DNA of 64,000 nt from an uncultured Clostridia bacterium (GTDB lineage Bacteria > Bacillota > Clostridia > Christensenellales > Borkfalkiaceae). The notes under the pieces are model-generated. The model did no database searches and was not told where the DNA came from. It worked only from the letters and a program-made list of their open reading frames with translations. The translations under genes and the position numbers were made by a program. This document shows, in pieces, positions 28,424 through 37,113 of the stretch. The stretch spans positions 62,001 to 126,000 of the forward strand of contig CANRNE010000001.1 in the NCBI GenBank assembly GCA_947631925.1. The letters are read 5' to 3'. Numbering within the stretch: position 1 is the stretch's first letter; every line of letters starts with the position of its first letter.

Positions 28424-30298
28424 ATGACGAAGAGAATTTTTGCGACAATTCTTGCCGCGGCATTCGGCGGCGCACTCTTTGGAGTCGCACTGCCGCCCCG
28501 CATAGCTTCCATGGCGGCGGAGGGGGAGCAGACCGTTCTTCTCACGGATGCGGACGGAAAGGAGGTCGAGGCCGCCGTCTCCTACAACGCCATGACGGGC
28601 AAATACGAACTCGCGAGCCATGTCCGCAACATCTATGCGGTCGACCTCACGGGCCGCAGCTACAACAGCTTAAATCCCGCAAACGACCCCGTCTCGGCGG
28701 ACGGCCCGACGGACTTTTCGGACGGCATTCTCGTCAGCGCCTACGTCAACACCCTCAACGCGTACGACTTTTACACCGCCGCCAACATCGGGGAGGACTT
28801 CTTCGGCGTCAACGGCAGGAACAATCAGACGGCGGGGGACGCAAACAATCGCGGCGAGTACTTCATCTATGTCTATGCGCACGACGCGAGCGCGGGCGAC
28901 AACGCCTTCTTTGCCCTCTTCACGGGCTCCTTTGCGCCGGGGCGCGCCAACGAAGGGCACATGCGCGTGGGGGACGGAAGCCCGACGGGCAGATTATACC
29001 GTCAGGCGCGCGCACGCGACATCATTGCACATGAATACCAGCACGGCGTCACCTCCCACTTCCTCACGGGGACGGAGGACGGCGGCGAGACGGGCTCTTT
29101 GAAGGAGGCGTTCTCCGACGTCTTCGGCTGTCTTGCCGAGGGGCATGACCCGAGCGAGGAGGCGTTCTGGACGATTGGCGAGGACGGCGTACCCGCGGGC
29201 AAGGCGCCCCTGCGCAACCTCAAAAATCCCGCCCCGTATGCCGCCGACATGGCGCACAAGTACACGGGCGCGGACACCGAATACGGCAAATATTGCAACT
29301 CCACCATCATTTCCCACCTCAATTTCCGCATCTATTCGCGCATTCCGGATATTTTCACCCGTCCCGTCATGGGCAGGCTGTGGTTTGCCATGCTCAAGAA
29401 TTTGCAGGGGAAGAGCAGGGCGACGTTTGCCGACTTCACGCAGGCATTCCGCGCGGCGGCGGCGGGACTCCCCGAGGAGGAGGGCGTGCTCTCCGCGGCG
29501 GGGAAGACGGCGCTCCTTGCCGCCGTGGACGAATCCCTCTATGAGGCGGGGCTCTACACCCCCGAGGACGCCTTCGCCGTGACCTTTGAGGACGGAGAGG
29601 GGAATGTACTCGCCACCCGACTCGTGCCCGCAGGCGGCACCGCAACCCCTCCCGCGGCGCCCGAAAAGCCCTCGGACGGCGACGCCCACTACACCTTTGC
29701 GGGCTGGGTCGGCAACTATTCCAATGTGGAACGCAATGAGACCGTGCGGGCGGCCTACACCCGCGGGGCGCACACCTTCGGCGATTGGACGACGGTTCCC
29801 GCCACCTGTGAGGGAAATGGGGAGCGGCATGCGGCTTGCACCGCTTGCGGCTATGAGGCGCACGAAGTTCTCCCCGCGACAGGCCATTCGTGGGGGGCAT
29901 GGTCGCAAGCGACGGCTCCGACATATACCCAAGCGGGCAAAAAGACGCACACCTGCACCGTCTGCGGCAAGACGGAGGAGGGGGAAATTCCCCCGCTCGG
30001 GCTCGTTGCAAAGTTCCGCGACGAGGTGGCGGCACTCTCCCAAACGCCCGCGGAGGAGCTGTTTGAAGCACTGAAAGGGGCGTATGCGACCTACACTTCG
30101 CTTTCTGCGGCGGAAAAGACGGCGGCGGCGGACGCCTATGAGACCTATCTCGGGCTGGTCCGCGCCTACAACGAGGAGACGGAGGGATTGAATTCCACCT
30201 TCGACACCGCCTACCACGCGGGCGTGTATGCGTTCTCAACCGCGGCAACCGCTTTGGGCGTCGCCCTTCTTGCCGTCATCAGGAGGTGGGGAAGATGA
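28424..30298 (+). CDS. Secreted M4-type (thermolysin-like) metallopeptidase with InlB-type repeat
   Basis: 624 residues. Signal peptide at 1-27. The zinc site is HEYQH at residues 203-207 in DIIAHEYQHGVTSHF, with GSLKEAFSDVFG about 20 residues later supplying the Glu ligand. The C-terminal half has an InlB/Listeria-Bacteroides-type beta repeat (YTFAGWVGNYSNVERNETV), a Cys-rich module (CTACGYEAHEVLPATGHSW, HTCTVCGKTEEG) like those in the 3716 and 46561 proteins, a helical spacer, and a final membrane helix ending in RRWGR. It is therefore probably anchored at the surface. The classical thermolysin N-terminal propeptide is short. GAGGAGG precedes ATG 28424. It overlaps the next lipoprotein gene by 4 bases. 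Substrate unknown. Confidence 0.87.
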   Translation: MTKRIFATILAAAFGGALFGVALPPRIASMAAEGEQTVLLTDADGKEVEAAVSYNAMTGKYELASHVRNIYAVDLTGRSYNSLNPANDPVSADGPTDFSDGILVSAYVNTLNAYDFYTAANIGEDFFGVNGRNNQTAGDANNRGEYFIYVYAHDASAGDNAFFALFTGSFAPGRANEGHMRVGDGSPTGRLYRQARARDIIAHEYQHGVTSHFLTGTEDGGETGSLKEAFSDVFGCLAEGHDPSEEAFWTIGEDGVPAGKAPLRNLKNPAPYAADMAHKYTGADTEYGKYCNSTIISHLNFRIYSRIPDIFTRPVMGRLWFAMLKNLQGKSRATFADFTQAFRAAAAGLPEEEGVLSAAGKTALLAAVDESLYEAGLYTPEDAFAVTFEDGEGNVLATRLVPAGGTATPPAAPEKPSDGDAHYTFAGWVGNYSNVERNETVRAAYTRGAHTFGDWTTVPATCEGNGERHAACTACGYEAHEVLPATGHSWGAWSQATAPTYTQAGKKTHTCTVCGKTEEGEIPPLGLVAKFRDEVAALSQTPAEELFEALKGAYATYTSLSAAEKTAAADAYETYLGLVRAYNEETEGLNSTFDTAYHAGVYAFSTAATALGVALLAVIRRWGR

Positions 30299-30903
30299 AA
30301 AAACGCTATCTGATTGTCCTCATTGCGCTCCTTCCCTTTGTGCTTTCGGGCTGTGTGTTCGAGAGCACGGGCGCGCGTCTTTCGCGGCTCGCAAACAAGA
30401 CATATGCGGCGATTCGCCTCGAGGTCACGGCCTCGGAGGAGGGCAGAACGCTGCACGGGACATACGTGACGAGGGCCGCCCAAGACGGCTACACCGTCTC
30501 CTATACCTACGAACGGCTCGCGACGATTGAAGAGACGGACGGCGGGCTCGTCTTTCCCGAAAACGAAATCGCCGTCAAGACGGGGAGCATGACGGTGAAG
30601 GGCGGCGAAGTCGTCGCGCGGGAGGGGGACGAATGCGACCTTCCCGTCGGCGCGCTCACGGCGTCCGGGCTACGCTTCAACGACAGATATTTCTCTACCC
30701 CGCAAAAGGAGGAGGACGGGACGCTCGTCTTCTCCCTCCCCGTCGGCCCCGACGTCCTCTTCAAGCCCTATCCGCCGTATATCGCAACAGGCAACCGTTG
30801 CGAGGTGAAAGTCACCTGCCGCCCCGACGCGCTCGAGCGGCTCGGGATTTCCTACGTCTATGGCGATTGTGCAGTCACGATGGCATATACCTTCACGAGC
30901 TGA
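30295..30903 (+). CDS. Lipoprotein coupled to the M4-type protease
   Basis: 202 residues: MKKRYLIVLIALLPFVLSGC is a lipoprotein signal with Cys20, followed by a beta-rich soluble domain with no motif I recognise. The ATG overlaps the protease stop (ATGA, 30295-30298), and GGAGG lies inside the protease 3' end, so the two are translationally coupled. It may be a protease partner, chaperone or inhibitor (inference from coupling). A terminator follows. Confidence 0.78.
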   Translation: MKKRYLIVLIALLPFVLSGCVFESTGARLSRLANKTYAAIRLEVTASEEGRTLHGTYVTRAAQDGYTVSYTYERLATIEETDGGLVFPENEIAVKTGSMTVKGGEVVAREGDECDLPVGALTASGLRFNDRYFSTPQKEEDGTLVFSLPVGPDVLFKPYPPYIATGNRCEVKVTCRPDALERLGISYVYGDCAVTMAYTFTS

Positions 30904-30928
30904 CGGCATCCCGTCATCGATGGAAAAA

Positions 30929-30953
30929 ACCGCGGAATTTCCGCGGTATTTTT
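30929..30953 (+). terminator. Terminator after the protease-lipoprotein operon
   Basis: ACCGCGGAA and TTCCGCGGT with a one-base loop, then ATTTTT. It lies only 16 bases before the YihY start codon. Confidence 0.8.
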
Positions 30954-30968
30954 GCGCAAACTCGGGAT

Positions 30969-31787
30969 ATGGGTGCAAAATCGGCATGCAAAGAGGAAGT
31001 CCGCTACGCCCTCCGCAGACTTCACGCATTCAAAAAGGAACTCACCGCTCACCGCTATACGACGGTCGCGGGGACGCTCGCCTTTTTCCTCGTGCTCGCC
31101 GTCCTGCCCTTCCTCTTCTGGCTCACCCTTTTAATCGGCAATTCCGACCTCGCGACGCGCCTTGCGGAATTGGAGCTCTTCGGCTGGGCAAGGGAGCTCG
31201 TCGCCTATTTTGCGGCGCATGCGGAGAGTGCGGGCGGCGGCGCGGGAATCTTCTTTCTTTTGACGACGCTCTGGTCCGTCTCGAATTTCTTTTATCATCT
31301 TCGGCGGAGCGGGGAGATTGTCTACGGTCTGACGCGCACGAAGACGGGCTGGCGGGTGCGCCTTTCGGCGGTCGCATGCGCCTTTGCCGTCCTCTTCTAT
31401 TTCGCGGCGGCGGGGGCATGCCTTGCGGCGGCGACCGTGCAGTCCGCCCGCCTTCCACCCGTGCTCGGCTATCCCTTCCGCTACCTTCTTCTCTTCTTCT
31501 TGGGATTTCTCGGCGCGTGGATTCTGCATTCCTACGTCTGCCCGTACCGCCTGCACCCGCGGGAGAGCGCAAAGGGGAGTCTGCTCACCGCGGCGCTCTG
31601 GCTGCTCTTTGCGGCGGCATTCGGCGTCTATCTCGGCTTTTCGGGCGCGGAAAAGCTGTACGGCGCCCTCTCCCTTGCCGTCGCGTTTCTGCTTTTTCTC
31701 TATTGGATGATGATTTGTTTCGTCGCGGGCATGGTGTTTACGCGGGTGCGGACGCGCGGGCGCGTGGCCGAACATAAGAGATTATAG
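30969..31787 (+). CDS. YihY/BrkB-family inner membrane protein
   Basis: 272 residues and six hydrophobic segments in the YihY pattern: AGTLAFFLVLAVLPFLFWL (helix 1), a serine-free LWSVSNFFYHL region, LSAVACAFAVLFYFAA, a Pro-containing external loop, TAALWLLFAAAFGVYLGF near the fifth helix, and LYWMMICFVAGMVFTRVRTR at the end. YihY proteins are widespread and of unsettled function, although once annotated as ribonuclease BN. ATG 30969 is chosen because a terminator ends at 30953 and the conserved frame starts just after it; the ribosome binding site is weak. Confidence 0.83.
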   Translation: MGAKSACKEEVRYALRRLHAFKKELTAHRYTTVAGTLAFFLVLAVLPFLFWLTLLIGNSDLATRLAELELFGWARELVAYFAAHAESAGGGAGIFFLLTTLWSVSNFFYHLRRSGEIVYGLTRTKTGWRVRLSAVACAFAVLFYFAAAGACLAAATVQSARLPPVLGYPFRYLLLFFLGFLGAWILHSYVCPYRLHPRESAKGSLLTAALWLLFAAAFGVYLGFSGAEKLYGALSLAVAFLLFLYWMMICFVAGMVFTRVRTRGRVAEHKRL

Positions 31788-31880
31788 CAAAAAATGGGCA
31801 AAAAAGGGGGTTGTTTCGGGCATGCTCCCCCCGTTTGCAAAAAAAATAGGGGTTTTCACAAAAAATTTTCCGTAAATATA

Positions 31881-31909
31881 TTTACTTTTTCGCCGTTTTG
31901 TTGTAGAAT
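31881..31909 (+). promoter_or_regulatory. Promoter of the 31951 gene
   Basis: TTTACT, 17 bases, TAGAAT. The rest of the 31788-31950 gap is AT-rich with no other feature. Confidence 0.62.
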
Positions 31910-31950
31910 AGTACTTGAGACAAAATCTTATCACGTCTTCGAGGTGGATT

Positions 31951-33897
31951 ATGACTGATAACAACAGGATTAACATGGTGCTGGAAGGCATCTACAAGAG
32001 CTTGTCCGGCAAAATCGACGAGGTAAAGACTGCCGTCAGCCGCGAAGCGCAATTTTCTTCCGCGCAGCAGTCCGCATCCTATGAGAACATCGAGGCGCTC
32101 CTCAACAAGAAGATCGAGGGGTTGAACCGCGAGTTCCAATACCTGTCCCAGCAGAGCGGTGCGGTGTACGAGAACAACCACAACGACATCGCAAACGCAC
32201 AGGCGGGTCTCTTCGATTTTGTGGGCAGAAAGATTGACGAGCTGGGCGCAAGGCTCGAGCAGAGCTTTGCGGTGCGCCTCTCCAATGCCGAGCAGAACCT
32301 CACCGTCCGCCTCGCGGGCGTAGAGGAACGCCTCGCAGGCGTGGAGACCGCGATTGCGGATTTGCGCGAAGAACTTCTCGACGCGCTCAACGCCTCGACG
32401 CTCGCCCTCGAAGATAAACTCGACACCCCCGCCGAGGAACCCGTGGAGGAGACGGCAGAGCCCGCCGCCGACGTCATCGACTACGACGTCCTCGCCGAGA
32501 AGATTGCCTCCATCCTTCCCGAGACCGACTATGACGTCATCGCCGACAAGGTGGTCGCCGCCCTTCCCGCGACGGATACCGACGCCATCGCCGAGAAAGT
32601 CATCGCCGCCCTTCCCGAGACGGACACCGACGCCATCGCCGAGAAGGTGGTCGAAGGCATCGCGCCCATCGATTACGATTTGCTTGCGGAACGCGTCGTA
32701 GACGCGCTGTTCACCGATGAGGAGCCCGAAGCAGAGGGCGAACCCGCGGAAGAGGCCGTCGAAGAGGTCGCTGTCGAACCCGTCGCCGAAACGGTGGAAG
32801 AGACCGAAGAAGCGCCTGTCTGCCCGATGGCGGTCGAAGTGGACACCGACGCTATCGCAACCCGCGTCGTCGAACTTCTCGAAGAGAAGCGCAAGGCGGC
32901 GGAGGATGCGGAAGCTGCCGCCCGCGCCGAAGAGGAAGAGGAGAACGCCGTCGCCGAGGCTGCGGCGAGCCCCGAACCCGTCGAGGAAGTTCCCGAAGAG
33001 GAAGAGAGCTGCTGTGACAAGATGGCCGCCCGCCTCGCCGAAGTCATCGACGAAAAACTTTCCTGCATCGAATGCAAGGGTGTGGAAGTCGACCACGAGC
33101 TGATTGCCCGCCGCGTCGTCGACCTTCTCCGCGAAGAGGGACTTCTCGTCGCAACGAGCGAAGAGCCCGTGGACGAACCCGCTCCCATCGAAGACGAACC
33201 CGCCCCCGTCGAGGACGAACCCGCTCCCGTAGAGGATGAGCCCGCGCCCGTCGAAGAGACCGTCGAGGAAGCGGCTCCCGTCGAAGAGACCGTCGAAGAG
33301 CCCGCCGAGGAAGTCGCTCCCGTTGAAGAGAGCGCACCCGTCGACGAACTTGCCGTCGCCGCAGAGCCCGCGCCCGTCGAAGAGCCCGTCTCCGAAGACA
33401 ACCTGACGACCCGCTACAAGAGAAGCTTCATCGCGAAGATTATCGAGAGCGACGACGACGTCAAGGATTTCTACAGCACGCTGAAGAACAGCCTTCTCTG
33501 CTATCCCAAGATGACCTCGCAGGTCAACTGGTCCAACGACCGCTTCGCCTTCAACAACGACACCGTGGCGAAGGTGGGCGTCCGCGGCAGAACGCTGTGC
33601 GTCTATCTCGCGCTCAATCCCGAGGAATTCCCCGAGAGCGTCTATCACCAGAAATTCGCGGGCGACACCAAGATGTACGAGAAGACGCCGCTCATGATGA
33701 AGGTGAAGAGCCGCGTCGCCCTCAAGCGTTCGCTCCGTCTCATCGAACTGCTTGCCGAGCGCCTCGGCGCCGTCAAGGACCCCGACTTCGTCCCTGTGGA
33801 CTACACGCCCGAGTTCGCCTTCCGCAGTGAGGAAGAGCTGCTCCGCGAGGGTCTCATCAAGATGGGACTGATGGAGAAGTCCGACCTCAACTTCTGA
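31951..33897 (+). CDS. Coiled-coil/acidic-repeat protein with a conserved C-terminal domain of unknown function
   Basis: 648 residues. Residues 1-150 are amphipathic helix, probably coiled coil (GKIDEVKTAVSREAQF, VRLAGVEERLAGVETAIADL). At about 160-260 a motif of 22-25 residues recurs (DYDVLAEKIASILPET, DTDAIAEKVIAALPET). A very acidic Pro/Glu/Val linker follows, with PAPVEDE-type repeats at about 405-480. The last 165 residues (from TTRYKRSFIAKIIESDDDVK) form a compact basic domain with WSNDRFAFNNDTVAKVGVRG and TLCVYLALNPEEF. I recall this domain in other uncultured Clostridia, without a named function. There is no signal peptide, so it is cytoplasmic. GAGGTGG precedes ATG 31951. RNase J follows behind a terminator. 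Confidence 0.78.
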   Translation: MTDNNRINMVLEGIYKSLSGKIDEVKTAVSREAQFSSAQQSASYENIEALLNKKIEGLNREFQYLSQQSGAVYENNHNDIANAQAGLFDFVGRKIDELGARLEQSFAVRLSNAEQNLTVRLAGVEERLAGVETAIADLREELLDALNASTLALEDKLDTPAEEPVEETAEPAADVIDYDVLAEKIASILPETDYDVIADKVVAALPATDTDAIAEKVIAALPETDTDAIAEKVVEGIAPIDYDLLAERVVDALFTDEEPEAEGEPAEEAVEEVAVEPVAETVEETEEAPVCPMAVEVDTDAIATRVVELLEEKRKAAEDAEAAARAEEEEENAVAEAAASPEPVEEVPEEEESCCDKMAARLAEVIDEKLSCIECKGVEVDHELIARRVVDLLREEGLLVATSEEPVDEPAPIEDEPAPVEDEPAPVEDEPAPVEETVEEAAPVEETVEEPAEEVAPVEESAPVDELAVAAEPAPVEEPVSEDNLTTRYKRSFIAKIIESDDDVKDFYSTLKNSLLCYPKMTSQVNWSNDRFAFNNDTVAKVGVRGRTLCVYLALNPEEFPESVYHQKFAGDTKMYEKTPLMMKVKSRVALKRSLRLIELLAERLGAVKDPDFVPVDYTPEFAFRSEEELLREGLIKMGLMEKSDLNF

Positions 33898-33908
33898 TAC
33901 AAACGATG

Positions 33909-33938
33909 CGGGGAGCCGAAAGAGGTTCCCCGTTTTTC
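33909..33938 (+). terminator. Terminator of the 31951 gene
   Basis: CGGGGAGCC and GGTTCCCCG around GAAAGA, then TTTTTC. Confidence 0.78.
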
Positions 33939-33990
33939 TTGGTGCGGCATAAGGCCGCGCAAATGAGACAGAATGCAAGACAGGAGTACC

Positions 33991-35901
33991 ATGAAAAAGA
34001 ACAACAACAAGGACCTCGACCGCGCCATCGTGAGCGGCATCGAGGCATATAACCGCTCCGCCCGCTCCAAGGAGGCGATGGCGGAGGCAGGCTATCAAAA
34101 GAAGCGCCCCTCCCGCGCCAAGGGGAAGGGGACGGCACTGCGCGCAGAGCTCATTTCAGAGGCCTCAAAACGCCCCGCAAAGCCCGTTCGCAAGCCGCAC
34201 ACCGTCGTCTCTGCCGACACCGCCCCCCGCCCGCAGGAGGACGCAAAGACGAAGCAGAAGCGCCCCGTCAAGATTCTCTTCTTCGGCGGCGTCGGCGAAA
34301 TCGGCAAGAACATGACCGCCATCGAGTACGGGAGCGACATCATCGTCATCGATGCGGGGATTATCTTCCCCACGGAGGAGATGCCGGGCATCGACCTCGT
34401 GTTCCCCGAAATCGGCTACCTCGTCGCGCACAAAAGTAAGATTCGCGGCGTCTTCCTGACGCACGGGCACGAGGACCACATCGGCGGCGTTCCCTACCTC
34501 ATGAAGGAACTTCTCCCCGCCACGCCCGTCTATGGGACCAAGCTCACCCTCGCCCTCGTGGACAACAAACTGCGCGAGCACAAGCTCGGCAACGTCAAGC
34601 TCGTCACCGTCTCCCCCAAGGACAAGGTGAAGGCGGGCGCGTTCACGGTGAACATCGTCAATGTCAACCACTCCATCGCGGGGGCGACGGCGCTCGCCAT
34701 CGAGACGCCCTACGGCATCATCTTCCACAGCGGGGACTTCAAGATTGATTTGACGCCCGTCGCGGGCAAGCCCATGGACCTTGCCGAAATCGCCGAATAC
34801 GGCAACCGCGGCGTGCTCTGCTACCTCGGTGAATCCACCAACATCGAGCGCCCCGGCTTTACAATGAGCGAGAAGGTGGTGGGGACCACGCTGGAGCATC
34901 TCTTTGCGGAACATGCCGACAGGCGCATCATCATCGCCACCTTCGCCTCCAACGTCCACCGTCTCCAGCAGATTGTGGACATCGCCGCCAAATTCCGCAG
35001 AAAAGTCGCCCTCTCGGGGCGGAGCATGCTCGGCGTCGTGGAGGCGGCGGCAAAGATAGGGGAAATCACCATTCCCGAGGGCATGCTCGTGGACGTGGAG
35101 AAGGTCAAAAATTATTACGACCGCGAGATTGTCATCGTCTCCACGGGCTCACAGGGGGAACCCATGTCCGCGCTCACCCGCATGGCGGCGGGGGAATTCA
35201 ACCAAGTCGCCATCGGCCCCTCGGACACCATCATCATCTCCGCCAGCCCCATCCCGGGCAACGAGCGCATGATTTACCGCGTCATCAACAACCTCATGAA
35301 GCGGGGCGCCGAAGTCGTCTATGAGAGCCTCGAAAAAATTCACGTCTCGGGGCATGCCTGCCAGGAGGAGCACAAGATTATGCACTCCCTGCTCCGTCCC
35401 AAGTTCTTCATTCCCATCCACGGCGAATACAGACACCTGAAGCGTCATGCACGGCTCGCGCAGGAGCTCGGGATGCCCGCCTCCAACATCCTCATCCCCG
35501 ACATCGGAACGGTTGCGGAGCTCACCGACCGCACCTTGAAGCAGGGGACGGCGTTTGCGGGCGGCTCCCGCCTCATCGACAGCAGCGGCACGGAGGACGT
35601 CGCCTCCGACGAAGTCCTCAAAGACCGTGTCCGCATGTCGGAGGAGGGGCTCCTCGTCATCGGGCTGTCCGTCTCCCGCGGCACCCTCTTGGGGGACCCC
35701 GTGCTCACGAGCAAAGGGTTTATCTTCACGGGAGGGGACCTCAAGGAGATTTCCGTCGTTGTCTTAAAGGCGGCGGAGAGTGTGCCGAAGGGGGCCTCCG
35801 CGGAGGAATTTGCAAACAGCGTTCGCCGCGCCGTCAAGAATTATATCTTCAAGAAGACCAAAAAATCACCCATGATTGTCCCCGTCATCAACGAACTGTA
35901 A
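33991..35901 (+). CDS. rnj: Ribonuclease J with a long basic N-terminal extension
   Basis: RNase of the metallo-beta-lactamase/beta-CASP family, acting in mRNA decay and 5' processing. 636 residues. The catalytic core starts near residue 92 (KILFFGGVGEIGKN) and has HGHEDH at 158-163 (zinc ligands), HSGDFKID, VVTSTGSQGEPMS-type VIVSTGSQGEPMS, and HVSGHACQEEH. Residues 1-91 are a Lys/Arg-rich, low-complexity extension absent from Bacillus RNase J1 and J2, possibly an RNA- or degradosome-binding arm. The start at 33991 has AGGAG 5 bases upstream. Start of a run with the membrane protein, trmR and trhP genes. Confidence 0.96.
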   Translation: MKKNNNKDLDRAIVSGIEAYNRSARSKEAMAEAGYQKKRPSRAKGKGTALRAELISEASKRPAKPVRKPHTVVSADTAPRPQEDAKTKQKRPVKILFFGGVGEIGKNMTAIEYGSDIIVIDAGIIFPTEEMPGIDLVFPEIGYLVAHKSKIRGVFLTHGHEDHIGGVPYLMKELLPATPVYGTKLTLALVDNKLREHKLGNVKLVTVSPKDKVKAGAFTVNIVNVNHSIAGATALAIETPYGIIFHSGDFKIDLTPVAGKPMDLAEIAEYGNRGVLCYLGESTNIERPGFTMSEKVVGTTLEHLFAEHADRRIIIATFASNVHRLQQIVDIAAKFRRKVALSGRSMLGVVEAAAKIGEITIPEGMLVDVEKVKNYYDREIVIVSTGSQGEPMSALTRMAAGEFNQVAIGPSDTIIISASPIPGNERMIYRVINNLMKRGAEVVYESLEKIHVSGHACQEEHKIMHSLLRPKFFIPIHGEYRHLKRHARLAQELGMPASNILIPDIGTVAELTDRTLKQGTAFAGGSRLIDSSGTEDVASDEVLKDRVRMSEEGLLVIGLSVSRGTLLGDPVLTSKGFIFTGGDLKEISVVVLKAAESVPKGASAEEFANSVRRAVKNYIFKKTKKSPMIVPVINEL

Positions 35902-35911
35902 AGGAGCCGTT

Positions 35912-36553
35912 ATGCGTCGCCATCTTGTGTATTATGTCTGTCTCTCCGTCGCCGTCGCCCTGTGCATTGCGGCCGCGGTGTGCCTGTTTGTCTATGACAT
36001 TGCCTATGCGGGCGCGCTCGTCGTCGTCGGCGCCGTCTGTTTTGCCCTCGCGCTCTCCATTCTCATCGCGCAGGACGACCTCAACCGCAAATGCGGCAAA
36101 CTGTGCGCGGAGAAGAGATACGCCGAGGAGCGGGCGATTCTCGAGAAGAAGCTGAAGAGCCCGCTATTGTTCCTCGTACGCACCGTCGTCTATCAGCGGT
36201 ATATCCGCGTCACGATGGCGCTCGACGACCTGCCTGCCGCCAAGCGTGCCATCGACAGCCTGCGCTTCCGCGGCGGCGCGGAGTGGAAGTACAAGACCGC
36301 CTTCTTCTTCATCCTCATCAAGCTCGACGAGGGGGACAAGGAGACGGCGCACGCCGAATACGAGGAGTTCACCCGCATGTGCAGCGGCGCGGAGATTTAT
36401 CGGGAGGAATTGGACATCCTCAGGGCGGTTTTCCGCACCCTGTTCACCAATTCGGACGAACCGCTCCCGCAGGCGGCGGTGCAATCGCCCTTCCCCGTCC
36501 TCTTCCGCGTCCTCGGCAAAAAGTATGAGAGAGGGGACGAGGCATGCAATTAG
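35912..36553 (+). CDS. Membrane protein between RNase J and trmR
   Basis: 213 residues. Two N-terminal transmembrane helices (about 5-27 and 31-51), then a cytoplasmic alpha-helical region with Lys/Glu/Arg (KCGKLCAEKRYAEERAILEK) and pairs of helices reminiscent of tetratricopeptide repeats. AAGGAG precedes ATG 35912, 11 bases after the RNase J stop, and its 3' end overlaps trmR by 10 bases. Family not recognised. Confidence 0.75.
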   Translation: MRRHLVYYVCLSVAVALCIAAAVCLFVYDIAYAGALVVVGAVCFALALSILIAQDDLNRKCGKLCAEKRYAEERAILEKKLKSPLLFLVRTVVYQRYIRVTMALDDLPAAKRAIDSLRFRGGAEWKYKTAFFFILIKLDEGDKETAHAEYEEFTRMCSGAEIYREELDILRAVFRTLFTNSDEPLPQAAVQSPFPVLFRVLGKKYERGDEACN

Positions 36554-37113
36554 ACCTCCCCGCCCGCATTCTCACCCTTCGAAAGGCTGCGAAGTCGGAG
36601 AAGGACCCGCCCTGCGCCGATGAGACGCTCGCCCTCCTCATGGGGCTTGCAGGCGCGGGAACGCGCGTGCTCGAAGTGGGCGCGGGATTGGGGCTCACCG
36701 CGGCGTCCCTCGCCATGCGCGGGGCAAGCGTCGTGGCAATCGAACGGGATGAGGCGCGCTGCATGCGCGCAAGGGAGCTCTTTTCGGAGCTGTCCCTCCC
36801 CGTCACCCTGCTCGAAGGGGACGCGGGGAGCATCCTTCCCACGCTCGAAGGCCCCTTTGACGTCATCTTCCTCGACTGCGCCAAGGTGCAATACAGAAGG
36901 TATTTTGCGGACTGCAAGCGGCTGCTCGCCCGCGGCGGGACGCTCGTCTCGGACGACGTGCTGCTCTTCGGCAGAGAGGGAGAGGTGCCCGCAAAGCGCC
37001 ACATGCTCGCACGGCACATCGGGGAGTTCCTCGAACTTCTCACGGGCGACCCCGATTTTTCAACGGAGATTTACGAATACGGCGAAGGCGTCGCCGTCAG
37101 CAAAAGAGTATGA
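36544..37113 (+). CDS. trmR: tRNA 5-hydroxyuridine methyltransferase TrmR
   Basis: Class I SAM O-methyltransferase of the YrrM type, 189 residues. The SAM loop is VLEVGAGLGLTAAS at about 42-55, the acidic motif II is VVAIERDEARC, and VIFLDCAK near 108 corresponds to the FDxxFxDAxK motif of this family. In Bacillus subtilis TrmR converts 5-hydroxyuridine-34 to 5-methoxyuridine in tRNAs. The assignment rests on the next gene, a U32 protein of the TrhP kind, overlapping by 4 bases exactly as expected for that pathway. Slightly shorter than the family's usual 210-220 residues. Confidence 0.85.
   Translation: MQLDLPARILTLRKAAKSEKDPPCADETLALLMGLAGAGTRVLEVGAGLGLTAASLAMRGASVVAIERDEARCMRARELFSELSLPVTLLEGDAGSILPTLEGPFDVIFLDCAKVQYRRYFADCKRLLARGGTLVSDDVLLFGREGEVPAKRHMLARHIGEFLELLTGDPDFSTEIYEYGEGVAVSKRV

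Noticed and set aside
30633..30968. Upstream extension of the YihY frame
   Set aside because: It overlaps the lipoprotein gene in another frame and crosses a terminator; family conservation starts after 30969.
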